DNA from: Oscillospiraceae bacterium
GTDB lineage: Bacteria; Bacillota; Clostridia; Oscillospirales; Ruminococcaceae
Direction: 5' to 3'
DNA length: 50,291 nucleotides
Assembly (NCBI GenBank): GCA_024697725.1
Contig: JAILFE010000276.1
Span: 1 to 50,291 of the forward strand
Under the pieces are notes generated by a model. That model was not told where the DNA came from. It saw only the letters and a list, made by a program, of their open reading frames with translations, and did no database searches. Shown piece by piece: positions 18,877-28,471 of the stretch (positions are counted from its first letter, which is position 1; each line of letters opens with the position of its first letter). The translations under genes were made by a program, and so were the position numbers.

Positions 18877-19860
18877 ATGACGGATACCACGGAAAGTTTT
18901 ATTGATGTCGAAAGCGTTGATGGGATGATCGCTCTTTTTGGCAATTATGATTCAAACATAAATCTTATACAGAAGCAGTATAATGTCAGTATACTCAGCC
19001 GCGGCACACAGGTGCGCGTCGGCGGCGAAAAAGCCGATGTGGACAGAGCCTGCTCTGCTATAGGAGTTCTGCTCGATATGGTAAAAAAGGGCGAGATCCT
19101 CAACGAGCAGAATATCAGATATGTTTTTTCTCTTGTGGATGACGGCAACGAGGCTGAGGCTTCAAAGCTAACAGACGGCGGTATCTGCGTGACTGTTTCG
19201 GGGAAGGTCGTCAGGGCAAAGACGCTCGGTCAGAAAAAGTATATAGACGCGATCTCGAATAATACGATAGTAATGGGAATAGGCCCCGCAGGAACCGGAA
19301 AGACCTATCTTGCAGTTGCAATGGCGGTCAAGGCGTTCCGCAGCCACAGCATAAACAAGATAATACTCACTCGTCCTGCTGTTGAGGCAGGGGAGAAGCT
19401 GGGATTTCTTCCCGGTGATCTTCAGAATAAGGTAGACCCATATCTCAGACCGCTGTATGATGCCCTGTTTGATATGTTTGGCGCCGAGACATATACCAGA
19501 CTGCTCGAAAGGGGCAGCATTGAGGTCGCTCCGCTTGCTTATATGCGCGGAAGAACGCTCGATGATGCATTCGTGATACTCGACGAAGCTCAGAATACGA
19601 CCCGCGAACAGATAAAAATGTTCCTCACCCGTCTCGGATTCAACAGCAAAATGGTCATAACCGGCGATATAACACAGATAGACCTGCCCGATGCTTCTAA
19701 ATCCGGGCTTGTGGATGCTGTGAAGGTGCTGAAGAATGTCGAAGATATCGGTATCGTGAGATTTACCGAAAAGGATGTCGTGCGGCACAAGCTTGTTCAG
19801 GATATCATCCGTGCATATGAAAAAGCATATGAGGACCGCAGATCGAGAAACCAGATATAA
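18877..19860 (+). CDS. phoH: PhoH family ATPase
   Basis: GPAGTGKTYLAVAMAV, LGFLPGDLQNKVDPYLRPLYDAL, ILDEAQNTT. Confidence 0.96.
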   Translation: MTDTTESFIDVESVDGMIALFGNYDSNINLIQKQYNVSILSRGTQVRVGGEKADVDRACSAIGVLLDMVKKGEILNEQNIRYVFSLVDDGNEAEASKLTDGGICVTVSGKVVRAKTLGQKKYIDAISNNTIVMGIGPAGTGKTYLAVAMAVKAFRSHSINKIILTRPAVEAGEKLGFLPGDLQNKVDPYLRPLYDALFDMFGAETYTRLLERGSIEVAPLAYMRGRTLDDAFVILDEAQNTTREQIKMFLTRLGFNSKMVITGDITQIDLPDASKSGLVDAVKVLKNVEDIGIVRFTEKDVVRHKLVQDIIRAYEKAYEDRRSRNQI

Positions 19861-19923
19861 TTGCTTTGGATCGGTGCTGTCTGCTGGGATAATGACAGCG
19901 CTGTATCGAAGGGAGCTGTTTTT

Positions 19924-20418
19924 ATGAAGGTAAAGGTATATATCAGCAACGATCAGCGTGAGGTGAAGCTGACCAAGGGGATAAGACCTCTTATCAGAAA
20001 ATGCTGCAAGGCAGTGCTTGCGTATGAAAGCTTTGATTCCGATGCAGAGGTGAGCGTATCTCTTGTGAATAATGAGGAGATACAGAAGCTCAACAAGGAG
20101 TACCGCGGTATCGACCGCCCGACTGATGTGCTCTCGTTCCCTCTCGGTGAAAACGGTGAATATGAGGAGAACCACGAGACCGGTGCAAAGCTGCTCGGAG
20201 ATGTGGTTATATCAATGGAAAAGGCTGCTTCACAGGCTGAGGAATACGGACATTCGTTTGAAAGAGAAGCTGCTTTCCTGACCGTACATTCGATGTTCCA
20301 TCTTTTAGGCTACGACCACGAGACTTCGGATGAGGACGCAAAGGTAATGCGCTCAAAGGAAGAGGAAGTCCTTACAGAGCTTGGCGTTTCGCGTGAAACT
20401 TCCTATACCGAAAAATGA
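19924..20418 (+). CDS. ybeY: Endoribonuclease / rRNA maturation factor YbeY
   Basis: YRGIDRPTDVLSFPL, TVHSMFHLLGYDHE (metal-binding HxxxHxxxxxH-like). Confidence 0.96.
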   Translation: MKVKVYISNDQREVKLTKGIRPLIRKCCKAVLAYESFDSDAEVSVSLVNNEEIQKLNKEYRGIDRPTDVLSFPLGENGEYEENHETGAKLLGDVVISMEKAASQAEEYGHSFEREAAFLTVHSMFHLLGYDHETSDEDAKVMRSKEEEVLTELGVSRETSYTEK

Positions 20419-20894
20419 ACGAGATGAAAGAAAATATAATATCGTTCCTTCGCAGCTTTGTGTATGCCGCAAAGGGGATCGGGCGGTGCCTGTCGCAGCG
20501 CAATATGAGATTTCATATCTGTGCGGCGGGTGCGGTCATTGCTCTTGCGGTGATGTGCGGCTTTTCCGCTGCTGAGTATGCGCTGCTCTTTATTGTGATA
20601 TCGGCTGTTATGTCGGCTGAGGCGTTCAATACTGCTGTGGAAAATACTGTCGATCTGTTTTCAAAGGAACGCTCGGAGCTTGCCGCCGCAGCAAAGGACT
20701 GCGCTGCCGGCGCGGTCCTGATAACTGCTGTTGGTGCGGCTGCAGCCGGGATATTTATGTTTTTTGTCAGCGGCAGGATATATGCCGCTTGTCTTTGTTT
20801 TATCAGATATCCATTGCTTATCGCGGCTGCGGCGGGGTATTTGATATTTTCGGTATGGTTCGTATTTGCATACAAGACAAAAAAGAAAATATGA
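20415..20894 (+). CDS. dgkA: Diacylglycerol kinase family protein
   Basis: SAEAFNTAVENTVDLFS; overlaps ybeY by ATGA. Confidence 0.92.
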   Translation: MNEMKENIISFLRSFVYAAKGIGRCLSQRNMRFHICAAGAVIALAVMCGFSAAEYALLFIVISAVMSAEAFNTAVENTVDLFSKERSELAAAAKDCAAGAVLITAVGAAAAGIFMFFVSGRIYAACLCFIRYPLLIAAAAGYLIFSVWFVFAYKTKKKI

Positions 20895-20926
20895 TAAAAT
20901 TTGATTATTACGGAAAGTGAGAATAT

Positions 20927-21835
20927 ATGTCATCAAGAACAGTGTTTGCGGCTATCGCCGGCAGAGCCAATGTGGGAAAATCATCGCTCATAAACGCGCT
21001 TGTCGGAGAAAGGATCGCAATAGTGAGCGGCAAGCCGCAGACTACACGTACAAAAATAACCGGTATACTTACCGAGGGCGATATCCAGTATGTATTTATT
21101 GATACTCCTGGTATACAGAAGGTGCGCAACAAGCTTGCCACGCACATGAACAACGCAGTCAGGGATTCAATACCCGGTACGGACGCCGCTCTGCTCGTGG
21201 CGGATATCACCGCTGAGCCGGGGGAGTTTGAGGAAAAGCTGATAAATGCCTTAAGGTCGGAGGGTATACCGGTCATACTGCTGCTCAACAAGACCGACCT
21301 TATCACGGATGATGAAAAGAAGACCGCAGCGGCAGAGAAGTATTCTTCTCTGTATGATTTTGCGGCTGTGCTCCCGATCAGTGTTCTGAAAAGAGAGGGG
21401 ATCGGCGATGTGCTTGCCGAAACAGCACGGTTTGCAAAGGAAGGTCCGCATTATTACCCGGATGACAAATTCACCGATCAGCCCGAGGAGATACTTGCTG
21501 CCGAGATGATACGCGGGAGACTGTTCAATGCCATGTATGACGAGATACCTCACGGCATTGCGGTCACTGTGGAGAAAATGAGCGAGAGCGTTTCCGGAAA
21601 GGGCGAGGATATACTTAATATAGACGCCGTTATCTATTGCGAAAGAGAATCCCACAAGGGAATGGTGATAGGCAAGGGCGGAGCTATGCTCAAAAAGATA
21701 GGCAGCGCTGCCAGAGCCGATCTTGAAGAATTCTTTGAGATAAGAGTGAATCTCAAGCTCTGGGTAAAGGTCAAGGAGGACTGGCGCAACAAGGAATCGC
21801 TTATCCGCAGCTTCGGACTTTCGGAAAAGGACTGA
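20927..21835 (+). CDS. era: GTPase Era
   Basis: GRANVGKSSLINALVGERIAIVSGKPQTTR, DTPGIQ, C-terminal KH domain VIGKGGAMLKKIG. Confidence 0.97.
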   Translation: MSSRTVFAAIAGRANVGKSSLINALVGERIAIVSGKPQTTRTKITGILTEGDIQYVFIDTPGIQKVRNKLATHMNNAVRDSIPGTDAALLVADITAEPGEFEEKLINALRSEGIPVILLLNKTDLITDDEKKTAAAEKYSSLYDFAAVLPISVLKREGIGDVLAETARFAKEGPHYYPDDKFTDQPEEILAAEMIRGRLFNAMYDEIPHGIAVTVEKMSESVSGKGEDILNIDAVIYCERESHKGMVIGKGGAMLKKIGSAARADLEEFFEIRVNLKLWVKVKEDWRNKESLIRSFGLSEKD

Positions 21836-21843
21836 CGGAGAAT

Positions 21844-22596
21844 ATGCTCGTAACTGTTCGCGGTATCGTTGTGTCACTTAAGGACACAGGCGAAAACGAC
21901 AGGATCCTGAAGATAATCACAGAGGATCTCGGAGTGATAAGCATATATGCAAGAGGCGTGCGCAAGCTGAACGGAAAGAACAGCTCGGCAGCGCAGCTTT
22001 TTGCTTATGCCCGTTTCTGTCTGAATGAGTCCGGGGACAGATATTATCTTGAAAGCAGCGAGACTATATGCGTTTTCTATGATCTGCGCTCCGATCTGAA
22101 AAGACTGGCTCTTGCCTCATATCTTGCCGATGTGGTGAAATATGCGGTCATGGCGGGGCAGCCGTCGAGCGAAACTATGCAGCTGCTGCTCAATTCTCTC
22201 AGCTTTCTTTCCGAAGGGACAAGGAGCTGTGAGCTTCTGAAATCGGTATTTGAATTCAGATTTGCCTGCTGCACGGGGCATATGCCGCGGCTCATGGGCT
22301 GTGACGAATGCTATGCGTATGAGGCGGAGGAGATGTATTTCGCATTTGATGAGGGCAGGCTCTACTGCGGAGATCATATATCCTGCTGCGGTTCGGATCA
22401 TATCCGCGTTTCGCCGGTAGTACTGCATACGATAAGGTATATCTGCCTGTCTGAATTTAAAAAGATATTTTATTTTGATCTGAAGGGCAAGTCTCTGTCC
22501 GAGCTGAGTATTATCTCCGAGCGGTATCTGCTCGGGGTGCTTCATCATGAGCAGGGCTTCGGCACACTTGATTTTTACAGATCAATGCTTGAATAA
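21844..22596 (+). CDS. recO: DNA repair protein RecO
   Basis: GIVVSLKDTGENDRILKIITEDLGVISIYARGVRK; CxxC-type zinc region. Confidence 0.95.
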   Translation: MLVTVRGIVVSLKDTGENDRILKIITEDLGVISIYARGVRKLNGKNSSAAQLFAYARFCLNESGDRYYLESSETICVFYDLRSDLKRLALASYLADVVKYAVMAGQPSSETMQLLLNSLSFLSEGTRSCELLKSVFEFRFACCTGHMPRLMGCDECYAYEAEEMYFAFDEGRLYCGDHISCCGSDHIRVSPVVLHTIRYICLSEFKKIFYFDLKGKSLSELSIISERYLLGVLHHEQGFGTLDFYRSMLE

Positions 22597-22637
22597 TAAA
22601 GCAACTATATGACTTTTGGAGGAAGTCTTCTTCTGAT

Positions 22638-25049
22638 ATGGATAAATACTGCAATACACTTGAATTATACAAGATACTCGGTATGCTCTCGGAAAAAGCG
22701 TCAAATGTACGCACAAAAGAGCTTATCTCCGGTATCGCGCCCGAAACGGACATAGATATAGTCCGCAGGGAAATGAAAAAAACTGCGGAGGCATTTGATC
22801 TGTCGGTCAAAAACGGCACGCCTCCGTTCTACAATTTCAGCGATGTGAGAAAAACTCTCGATAAAGCAAGCTCCGGTGCTTCGCTGTCACTACGGGAGCT
22901 GCTCGATATCGCAAAACTTTTAAGACAGATAAGGGAACTCGATGAATGGTTCGCGACCTCCTTTGCAGGCGATGATGACAACACGCAGAAGGAAAATTCA
23001 CCGCTGTATTATCTGTTTTCCGCGCTGACGCCGAACAAGCGCCTTGAAAAGCGCATCGTCGAATCTGTGATCTCGGAGGACGAGATCGCAGATACTGCAA
23101 GCCCCGAGCTCGGGGAGATACGCAGGAAGATCGTTCGTGCGGGACTGCGTATAAGAGAGAGCCTTGACAAGATGATACGTTCCTCAGAGGTGCAGAAGTC
23201 GCTTCAGGAAAATATCGTGACCATACGCGACGGGCGATATGTACTCCCTGTCAGAGCCGAATACAAGAGTAATGTTCAGGGTATCGTCCATGCATCGTCC
23301 GCCAGCGGTTCGACGCTCTTTATCGAGCCTGCCGCTGTTGTCGAGGCAAACAATGACATACGCATACTCAAAGACCGCGAGCAGGAGGAGATAGACCGCA
23401 TCATCGCCGAGCTTTCGTCGGAATGCGGGAGCTGTGCCGAAGCTATAGCAAGGGATTTCGAGACCTGCGCCGAGATAAACCTCTATTTTGCAAAATCGGA
23501 GCTTGCCATAAGCATGAATGCCTGTGAGCCGCATATATCTGACGACGGATTTGTCAGTCTTATACGTGCTCGGCATCCGCTGATAGACTCGGGAAGGGTA
23601 GTCCCCGTTGATATCGAGCTCGGAGGAGCATATGACACACTTATCGTTACAGGTCCGAATACCGGAGGCAAGACCGTGCTTCTGAAAACGGTCGGTCTGC
23701 TCACGGCAATGGTAATGTGCGGGCTTATGATACCCGCATCGGACGGGAGCCGGGTATCGGTATTCAAGAACATACTCGTTGATATCGGAGATATGCAGAG
23801 CATCGAGAACGATCTCTCTACTTTTTCTTCACATATGGGAAATGTTGCCGATATCGTCGGAAAAGCCGATACACATTCGCTCGTGCTGCTCGATGAGCTG
23901 GGCTCGGGCACTGACCCTGTAGAGGGCGCGGCGCTCGCTGTTGCGATAATCAACGCTATGCGTGAGCGCGGATCGCGCATCATGGTCACGACTCACTATC
24001 AGGAGCTGAAACTGTATGCGATAAGCACTGACGGGGTTGAAAACGGCTCCTGTGAGTTTGATATGGCGACACTTCGCCCGACATACAGGCTCATTATCGG
24101 TTCGCCGGGACAGTCGAATGCCTTTTCGATATCCGCAAAGCTCGGGCTCCCCGCGAATATAATAGATAATGCCAAAGCACTCGTTTCCGATGAAAATAAA
24201 CGCTTTGACGAGGTAATAGGCCGTCTTGAAAGTTCAAGACTCGAATATGAGAAGCTTAATGAAGAAACGCGCCGTCTGAATGAAGAACAGGAACGCATAA
24301 AAACACAGCTCGAATCAGACAAAAAGGCTCTTGAAGACAGGAAAGAGGCAGAGCTTGACAACGCCCGTACACAGGCAATGCGTATCGTTGAGGACTGCCG
24401 TCTGAGATCGGATGAGCTGCTCGATGAACTTGCCGAGATAAGGAAACAGAAGAACAGGGCAAACTTTGAATCTGCGGCGATAAGCGCGAAATCACGCAGC
24501 AGATCTGTGCTTGACAGTATGTACAAGACAGCCAATCCTGTCGTGAAAAAGGATAATGACGGCTATAAGCTGCCGCGTGCGCTCAGGAACGGCGACAATG
24601 TGCTTATATTCGACATCAACAAGCGCGGTGTCGTTTTCGGAGCACCGGACAGGAACGGAGAAGTTTATGTTCAGGCGGGGAATATCCGCATGAAGACAAA
24701 TATCAACAATCTCCGCCTTGTTGATACCAAGGACAGCGGCAATACTCAGCGGAAAACAGCGGGAAAGGTAACAGCAAAGGGCGTTAGAGGAAAAATGGAG
24801 CGCCGCCCGCAGTTCGAGCTCGATATACGCGGAAAGGCTGTAGATGAGGGTATACTCGAAGTCGATGCATTTATTGACAATGCTGTAATGACAAATGCGG
24901 GACTGGTAACGATAATCCACGGCAAGGGGACAGGTCTGCTGAGAAACGGTATACAGCGGCATCTCAGAGAGCATCCTTCCGTAAAATCGTTCAGAAGCGG
25001 TGTTTACGGAGAAGGGGAGAACGGCGTCACGATCGTTGAACTGAAATAA
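22638..25049 (+). CDS. mutS2: Endonuclease MutS2
   Basis: GPNTGGKTVLLKTVGL Walker A, LLDELGSGTDPVEGAALA, C-terminal Smr domain (LDIRGKAVDE...IHGKGTGLLR). Confidence 0.97.
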   Translation: MDKYCNTLELYKILGMLSEKASNVRTKELISGIAPETDIDIVRREMKKTAEAFDLSVKNGTPPFYNFSDVRKTLDKASSGASLSLRELLDIAKLLRQIRELDEWFATSFAGDDDNTQKENSPLYYLFSALTPNKRLEKRIVESVISEDEIADTASPELGEIRRKIVRAGLRIRESLDKMIRSSEVQKSLQENIVTIRDGRYVLPVRAEYKSNVQGIVHASSASGSTLFIEPAAVVEANNDIRILKDREQEEIDRIIAELSSECGSCAEAIARDFETCAEINLYFAKSELAISMNACEPHISDDGFVSLIRARHPLIDSGRVVPVDIELGGAYDTLIVTGPNTGGKTVLLKTVGLLTAMVMCGLMIPASDGSRVSVFKNILVDIGDMQSIENDLSTFSSHMGNVADIVGKADTHSLVLLDELGSGTDPVEGAALAVAIINAMRERGSRIMVTTHYQELKLYAISTDGVENGSCEFDMATLRPTYRLIIGSPGQSNAFSISAKLGLPANIIDNAKALVSDENKRFDEVIGRLESSRLEYEKLNEETRRLNEEQERIKTQLESDKKALEDRKEAELDNARTQAMRIVEDCRLRSDELLDELAEIRKQKNRANFESAAISAKSRSRSVLDSMYKTANPVVKKDNDGYKLPRALRNGDNVLIFDINKRGVVFGAPDRNGEVYVQAGNIRMKTNINNLRLVDTKDSGNTQRKTAGKVTAKGVRGKMERRPQFELDIRGKAVDEGILEVDAFIDNAVMTNAGLVTIIHGKGTGLLRNGIQRHLREHPSVKSFRSGVYGEGENGVTIVELK

Positions 25050-25124
25050 ATGCGAATAATTTCCGGACATCGGGAATAATGTATATACATTAAGGCGGAA
25101 TCATATTATTGGGAGGAATCTGTT

Positions 25125-25373
25125 GTGATAATATCATTGATAATAGCTGTTCTGATCGGTGCATTGATAGGTTTTATTGCCGGAAAGATCATGAAAAGTG
25201 AAAACGGCTTCTGGGTAAATGCAGCACTTGGTATTGCCGGAAGCTTTGTCGGAGGAATTATAGGAAAGCTTCTCGGTGCCGGGAACGGCAGTTCGATCTT
25301 GAACTATGTCCTTTCGGTAGCCGGTGCTTGCCTTGTTATCTGGATAGTGAGAAAGATCAAAAAATCCGATTGA
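25125..25373 (+). CDS. GlsB/YeaQ/YmgE family stress-response membrane protein
   Basis: GALIGFIAGKIMKSENGFWVNAALGIAGSFVGGIIGKLLG. Confidence 0.85.
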   Translation: MIISLIIAVLIGALIGFIAGKIMKSENGFWVNAALGIAGSFVGGIIGKLLGAGNGSSILNYVLSVAGACLVIWIVRKIKKSD

Positions 25374-25395
25374 CATAAACAAATCCATTTGACAC

Positions 25396-25443
25396 ATAAA
25401 AAAACATCGGTTCGCATATCCGCCATGCGAACCGATATTTTTT
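25396..25443. terminator. Bidirectional intrinsic terminator
   Basis: ATCGGTTCGCAT(25406-25417)/ATGCGAACCGAT(25425-25436), A-run on the left and T-run on the right. Confidence 0.9.
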
Positions 25444-25447
25444 TAAG

Positions 25448-27364
25448 TCAGATCTTTGTAAGAAAGCGTTTCAATTCATCAATGGGAATGGGCTTTGAAT
25501 ATTTGTAGCCCTGAAGATATGCCGCATTCATGGATATGCAGTTCATCTCATCGACTTCATCCTCGATGCCCTCATACAGCAGAGCATAATTCAGGCGGTG
25601 GAACATTTCCGCAAAGGATTTGACCATAAAGCGGTTGTTCTCGGTCTTGGATGCTTCAATAACAAGAGAACGGTCAAATTTTATGATATCGAACGGCAGC
25701 TCCATTATTCTTTCAAAATTGGAATAGCCTGTCCCGAAGTCATCGAGATAGAGCTGAATCCCGATCTCGTGGAAATAGAGTATCTTCGACTTGATAAGAT
25801 CCATATTCTTTATCAGCTTTGACTCAGTGATCTCGACCGCGATCTTGCTTGCTTCAAGGAAATTATTCTCGATTATCTGTGTTATCTCCATGCATAGAGC
25901 TTCTTTTTCGATATCGTGGACAGAGAGATTGATAGATATCCGGGAGATGTTGTAGCCTTCCTTTACCATCACGGATATGCTCTCGCAGACCTTGTTCAGC
26001 AGTATCATTGTAAGCACATGGATAAATCCGGTTTCCTCCGCCATAGGGATAAATTCATCGGGGAAGATCATGCCGTACTTTTCGAGCCTGAGTCTCATCA
26101 GTGATTCGGCAGTGTCGTAGCTGTTGGTCTTGACATTTCTGACAGGCTGGCAGTACACAAGCACACGGGGATCGTCAAGATCGCTCTTGTTGTAGATATC
26201 ACTGAGCTGTTCGTATATGTATTTTCTCTTGGTATATTTTTCGTAGTCCTCTTTGGTAACGCGGTATGTCTGACCGTCAACTATCTTGCTTTCGGCGATC
26301 TTGAGTATATCACCGTAGCTTTTGGCATCCCGGACAAGCGGATCGGTCTCAAGAGATATGAGTTTGTATTCCATATTGATACTGTCAAAATTCTTATGGA
26401 AATTCTGCAGCGCGTAGGCGGCTTCGGAATTCAGCTCTTTATTCTTCTTGATATAAGCGATCGCAATGTGCTCGGAATCAAGCAGACTAATCATACCGTC
26501 GCGTACTGTTTCCACGAAGAAATTCTGATAGCTGTCCCTGAATTCCTGTGAAACAGTCATATAGTTTGAAAGGCTGCGGATATACCCGCAGAAGATAAAG
26601 CAGGTCTTGTTCTTGTCAAGTGCGTTCTGAAGCTGATTGTAGAACACATTTACAGCAACGGAATTTGTCTGGAGATCGTATGAGCCTGTGTGAAACATGA
26701 GTATGAGTGCAAACGCCGGGATGATTATCGAAAATGACATGAAAAACTGATTCTTCCAGAAATTCTGCAGGAATATCATGACCAGCGGCAATAAGCCCGT
26801 TATCATAAGACAGAATGATGATTTTTCGGGTATCCTGCTCTTTGAACGGAAAATATTGAAATTAATTCCGAGGAATATTATGCAGCAGAATATGATGTAT
26901 GTGTTCCTGCGTGTGTTGTGAGCCATATTATTTTCTGTGATATAGAATCCTGCCTTTGTTATTGAAAGGACAATATCTATCAGTATCGTGAGCGCAAGAG
27001 CTATATAGCCGACGTGTTCAAACTTGAATTTGAATGTTTGCTTCAGTCTGAGCGGCCCCTTCAGATAGACTGCATACAGCAGCGAACAGAATGATATACC
27101 GATATAGTATGCAGAACGCAGGATGTATATTAAAAAATGATACTCAATTGAAGAGGCAATGAGCATATACATCACAAGTCGTGTAGTTGATGAGATGTAC
27201 AGGATGACAAATGTCATTTTTATATATCTGAAGCTTTCAGTTTTTGAAATATAGCTCTTATCAAGCAGAAGATAAAAAGTGATGCAGATCACAAGAACTA
27301 TAATCTCACACGCAGGCGCTATGGTCATTTCTGCATATTCTCTGATCGGGATAAATTCTTCCAT
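25448..27364 (-). CDS. Membrane-anchored EAL-domain protein (putative c-di-GMP phosphodiesterase)
   Basis: N-terminal multi-TM; ESLMRL (EAL variant), NLSVHDIE, EITESKL, LDDFGTGYSN, KFDRSLV, EGIE, QGYKYSKPIP. Confidence 0.92.
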   Translation of the reverse strand: MEEFIPIREYAEMTIAPACEIIVLVICITFYLLLDKSYISKTESFRYIKMTFVILYISSTTRLVMYMLIASSIEYHFLIYILRSAYYIGISFCSLLYAVYLKGPLRLKQTFKFKFEHVGYIALALTILIDIVLSITKAGFYITENNMAHNTRRNTYIIFCCIIFLGINFNIFRSKSRIPEKSSFCLMITGLLPLVMIFLQNFWKNQFFMSFSIIIPAFALILMFHTGSYDLQTNSVAVNVFYNQLQNALDKNKTCFIFCGYIRSLSNYMTVSQEFRDSYQNFFVETVRDGMISLLDSEHIAIAYIKKNKELNSEAAYALQNFHKNFDSINMEYKLISLETDPLVRDAKSYGDILKIAESKIVDGQTYRVTKEDYEKYTKRKYIYEQLSDIYNKSDLDDPRVLVYCQPVRNVKTNSYDTAESLMRLRLEKYGMIFPDEFIPMAEETGFIHVLTMILLNKVCESISVMVKEGYNISRISINLSVHDIEKEALCMEITQIIENNFLEASKIAVEITESKLIKNMDLIKSKILYFHEIGIQLYLDDFGTGYSNFERIMELPFDIIKFDRSLVIEASKTENNRFMVKSFAEMFHRLNYALLYEGIEDEVDEMNCISMNAAYLQGYKYSKPIPIDELKRFLTKI

Positions 27365-27575
27365 TTTATGACCGACCTCCCTTGCTGATGAGATGTATAG
27401 ATATATAGAAACAGAGATTATCCTTTATATATTATAGCATAATAATAATCCGATTTCAACAGATTTCACAAAAAAATTATTATTTTAATTATATTATTTG
27501 TGTCTGTTCAAAGAAACGAACAGAACGAAAAAGCGCTGTGCAGCGATTTCAAGTCATTTTTACCGATAGCGGGGG

Positions 27576-27613
27576 ATAAAAAAACTCCTGCTGTGTTTTA
27601 ATACAGCAGGAGT
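27576..27613 (-). terminator. Intrinsic terminator of the minus-strand TerY-P-like locus
   Basis: ACTCCTGCTGT(27584-27594)/ACAGCAGGAGT(27603-27613) followed by T-run on the minus strand. Confidence 0.9.
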
Positions 27614-27636
27614 AAAATCTCATTATACAACAGTTA

Positions 27637-28167
27637 TTATTTGAATGCGATACCGCCGCACGCCCAGTTTGAACTTACCTTCTTATAAAGCTTTAACTTT
27701 ACCTGAGTTTTCTGACGCTTGTAGAATATCGTCACAGCGCCTGCAGCCACAAGTGAAAGTATGATACCGAGAATTATCTTAAGAACGGTATGATCCTTGA
27801 ATATGAGCAGACAAAGCACCCATATGATCACAAGAGCAACAGCGATTATCGGAACAGCAAATGTAAGGAATGTCCTTTCATTGACCTTTATGTAGTTGAG
27901 TATCTCACTCTTTGTGAAGCTCTCATAATAGCGTGCGATAAATGTATCAGGTGTTGCCCACTTGCAGAAATCCTTGAGTGAACCGAACTTGATTGTGAAA
28001 TTCTGTCCGGTGTTTGTAACACGATAGTTGACGGATACTCCGCTTGACGATTGACTTGAATCCATTATATGAACAAGTGTTCCCGCCTGTGCCTGATTAC
28101 TAACATTCTTTGTTATAAGAAATTTTCCGTCAACGGCTTCATCAATACTGTTAAGCGAATAAGCCAT
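27637..28167 (-). CDS. Uncharacterised protein with two TM helices
   Basis: 176-aa ORF; two adjacent hydrophobic segments; followed by a terminator. Confidence 0.8.
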   Translation of the reverse strand: MAYSLNSIDEAVDGKFLITKNVSNQAQAGTLVHIMDSSQSSSGVSVNYRVTNTGQNFTIKFGSLKDFCKWATPDTFIARYYESFTKSEILNYIKVNERTFLTFAVPIIAVALVIIWVLCLLIFKDHTVLKIILGIILSLVAAGAVTIFYKRQKTQVKLKLYKKVSSNWACGGIAFK

Positions 28168-28471
28168 AAATAATCTCCCTCTAACAACCGATCGGCATTA
28201 ATAAAATGAATAACGTTCACCGATCAGAATCTTTATTTCCTGATTACAATTATAACACATATTTATTAAAATTGCAACAAGAAATTTGAAACATTATATA
28301 CCCGATTTTGTTGCAAAATGCACAGCAGCACATCCTGCATCAGAGCGGAGTAAATATCCGTAACAGTCCGTCGGAAACAAGTCGTCGGTCTTTTGCGGAT
28401 GATACAGTTTCCGGCACCGGGAGCATATCTGCCTCTGAGATGCCGGAGACCATAAGATCAGACATAAATAA

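Noticed and set aside
19861-19923. N-terminal extension of YbeY (MLWIGAV...)
   Set aside because: Starts at TTG immediately after the phoH stop; the ATG at 19924 fits the family start.
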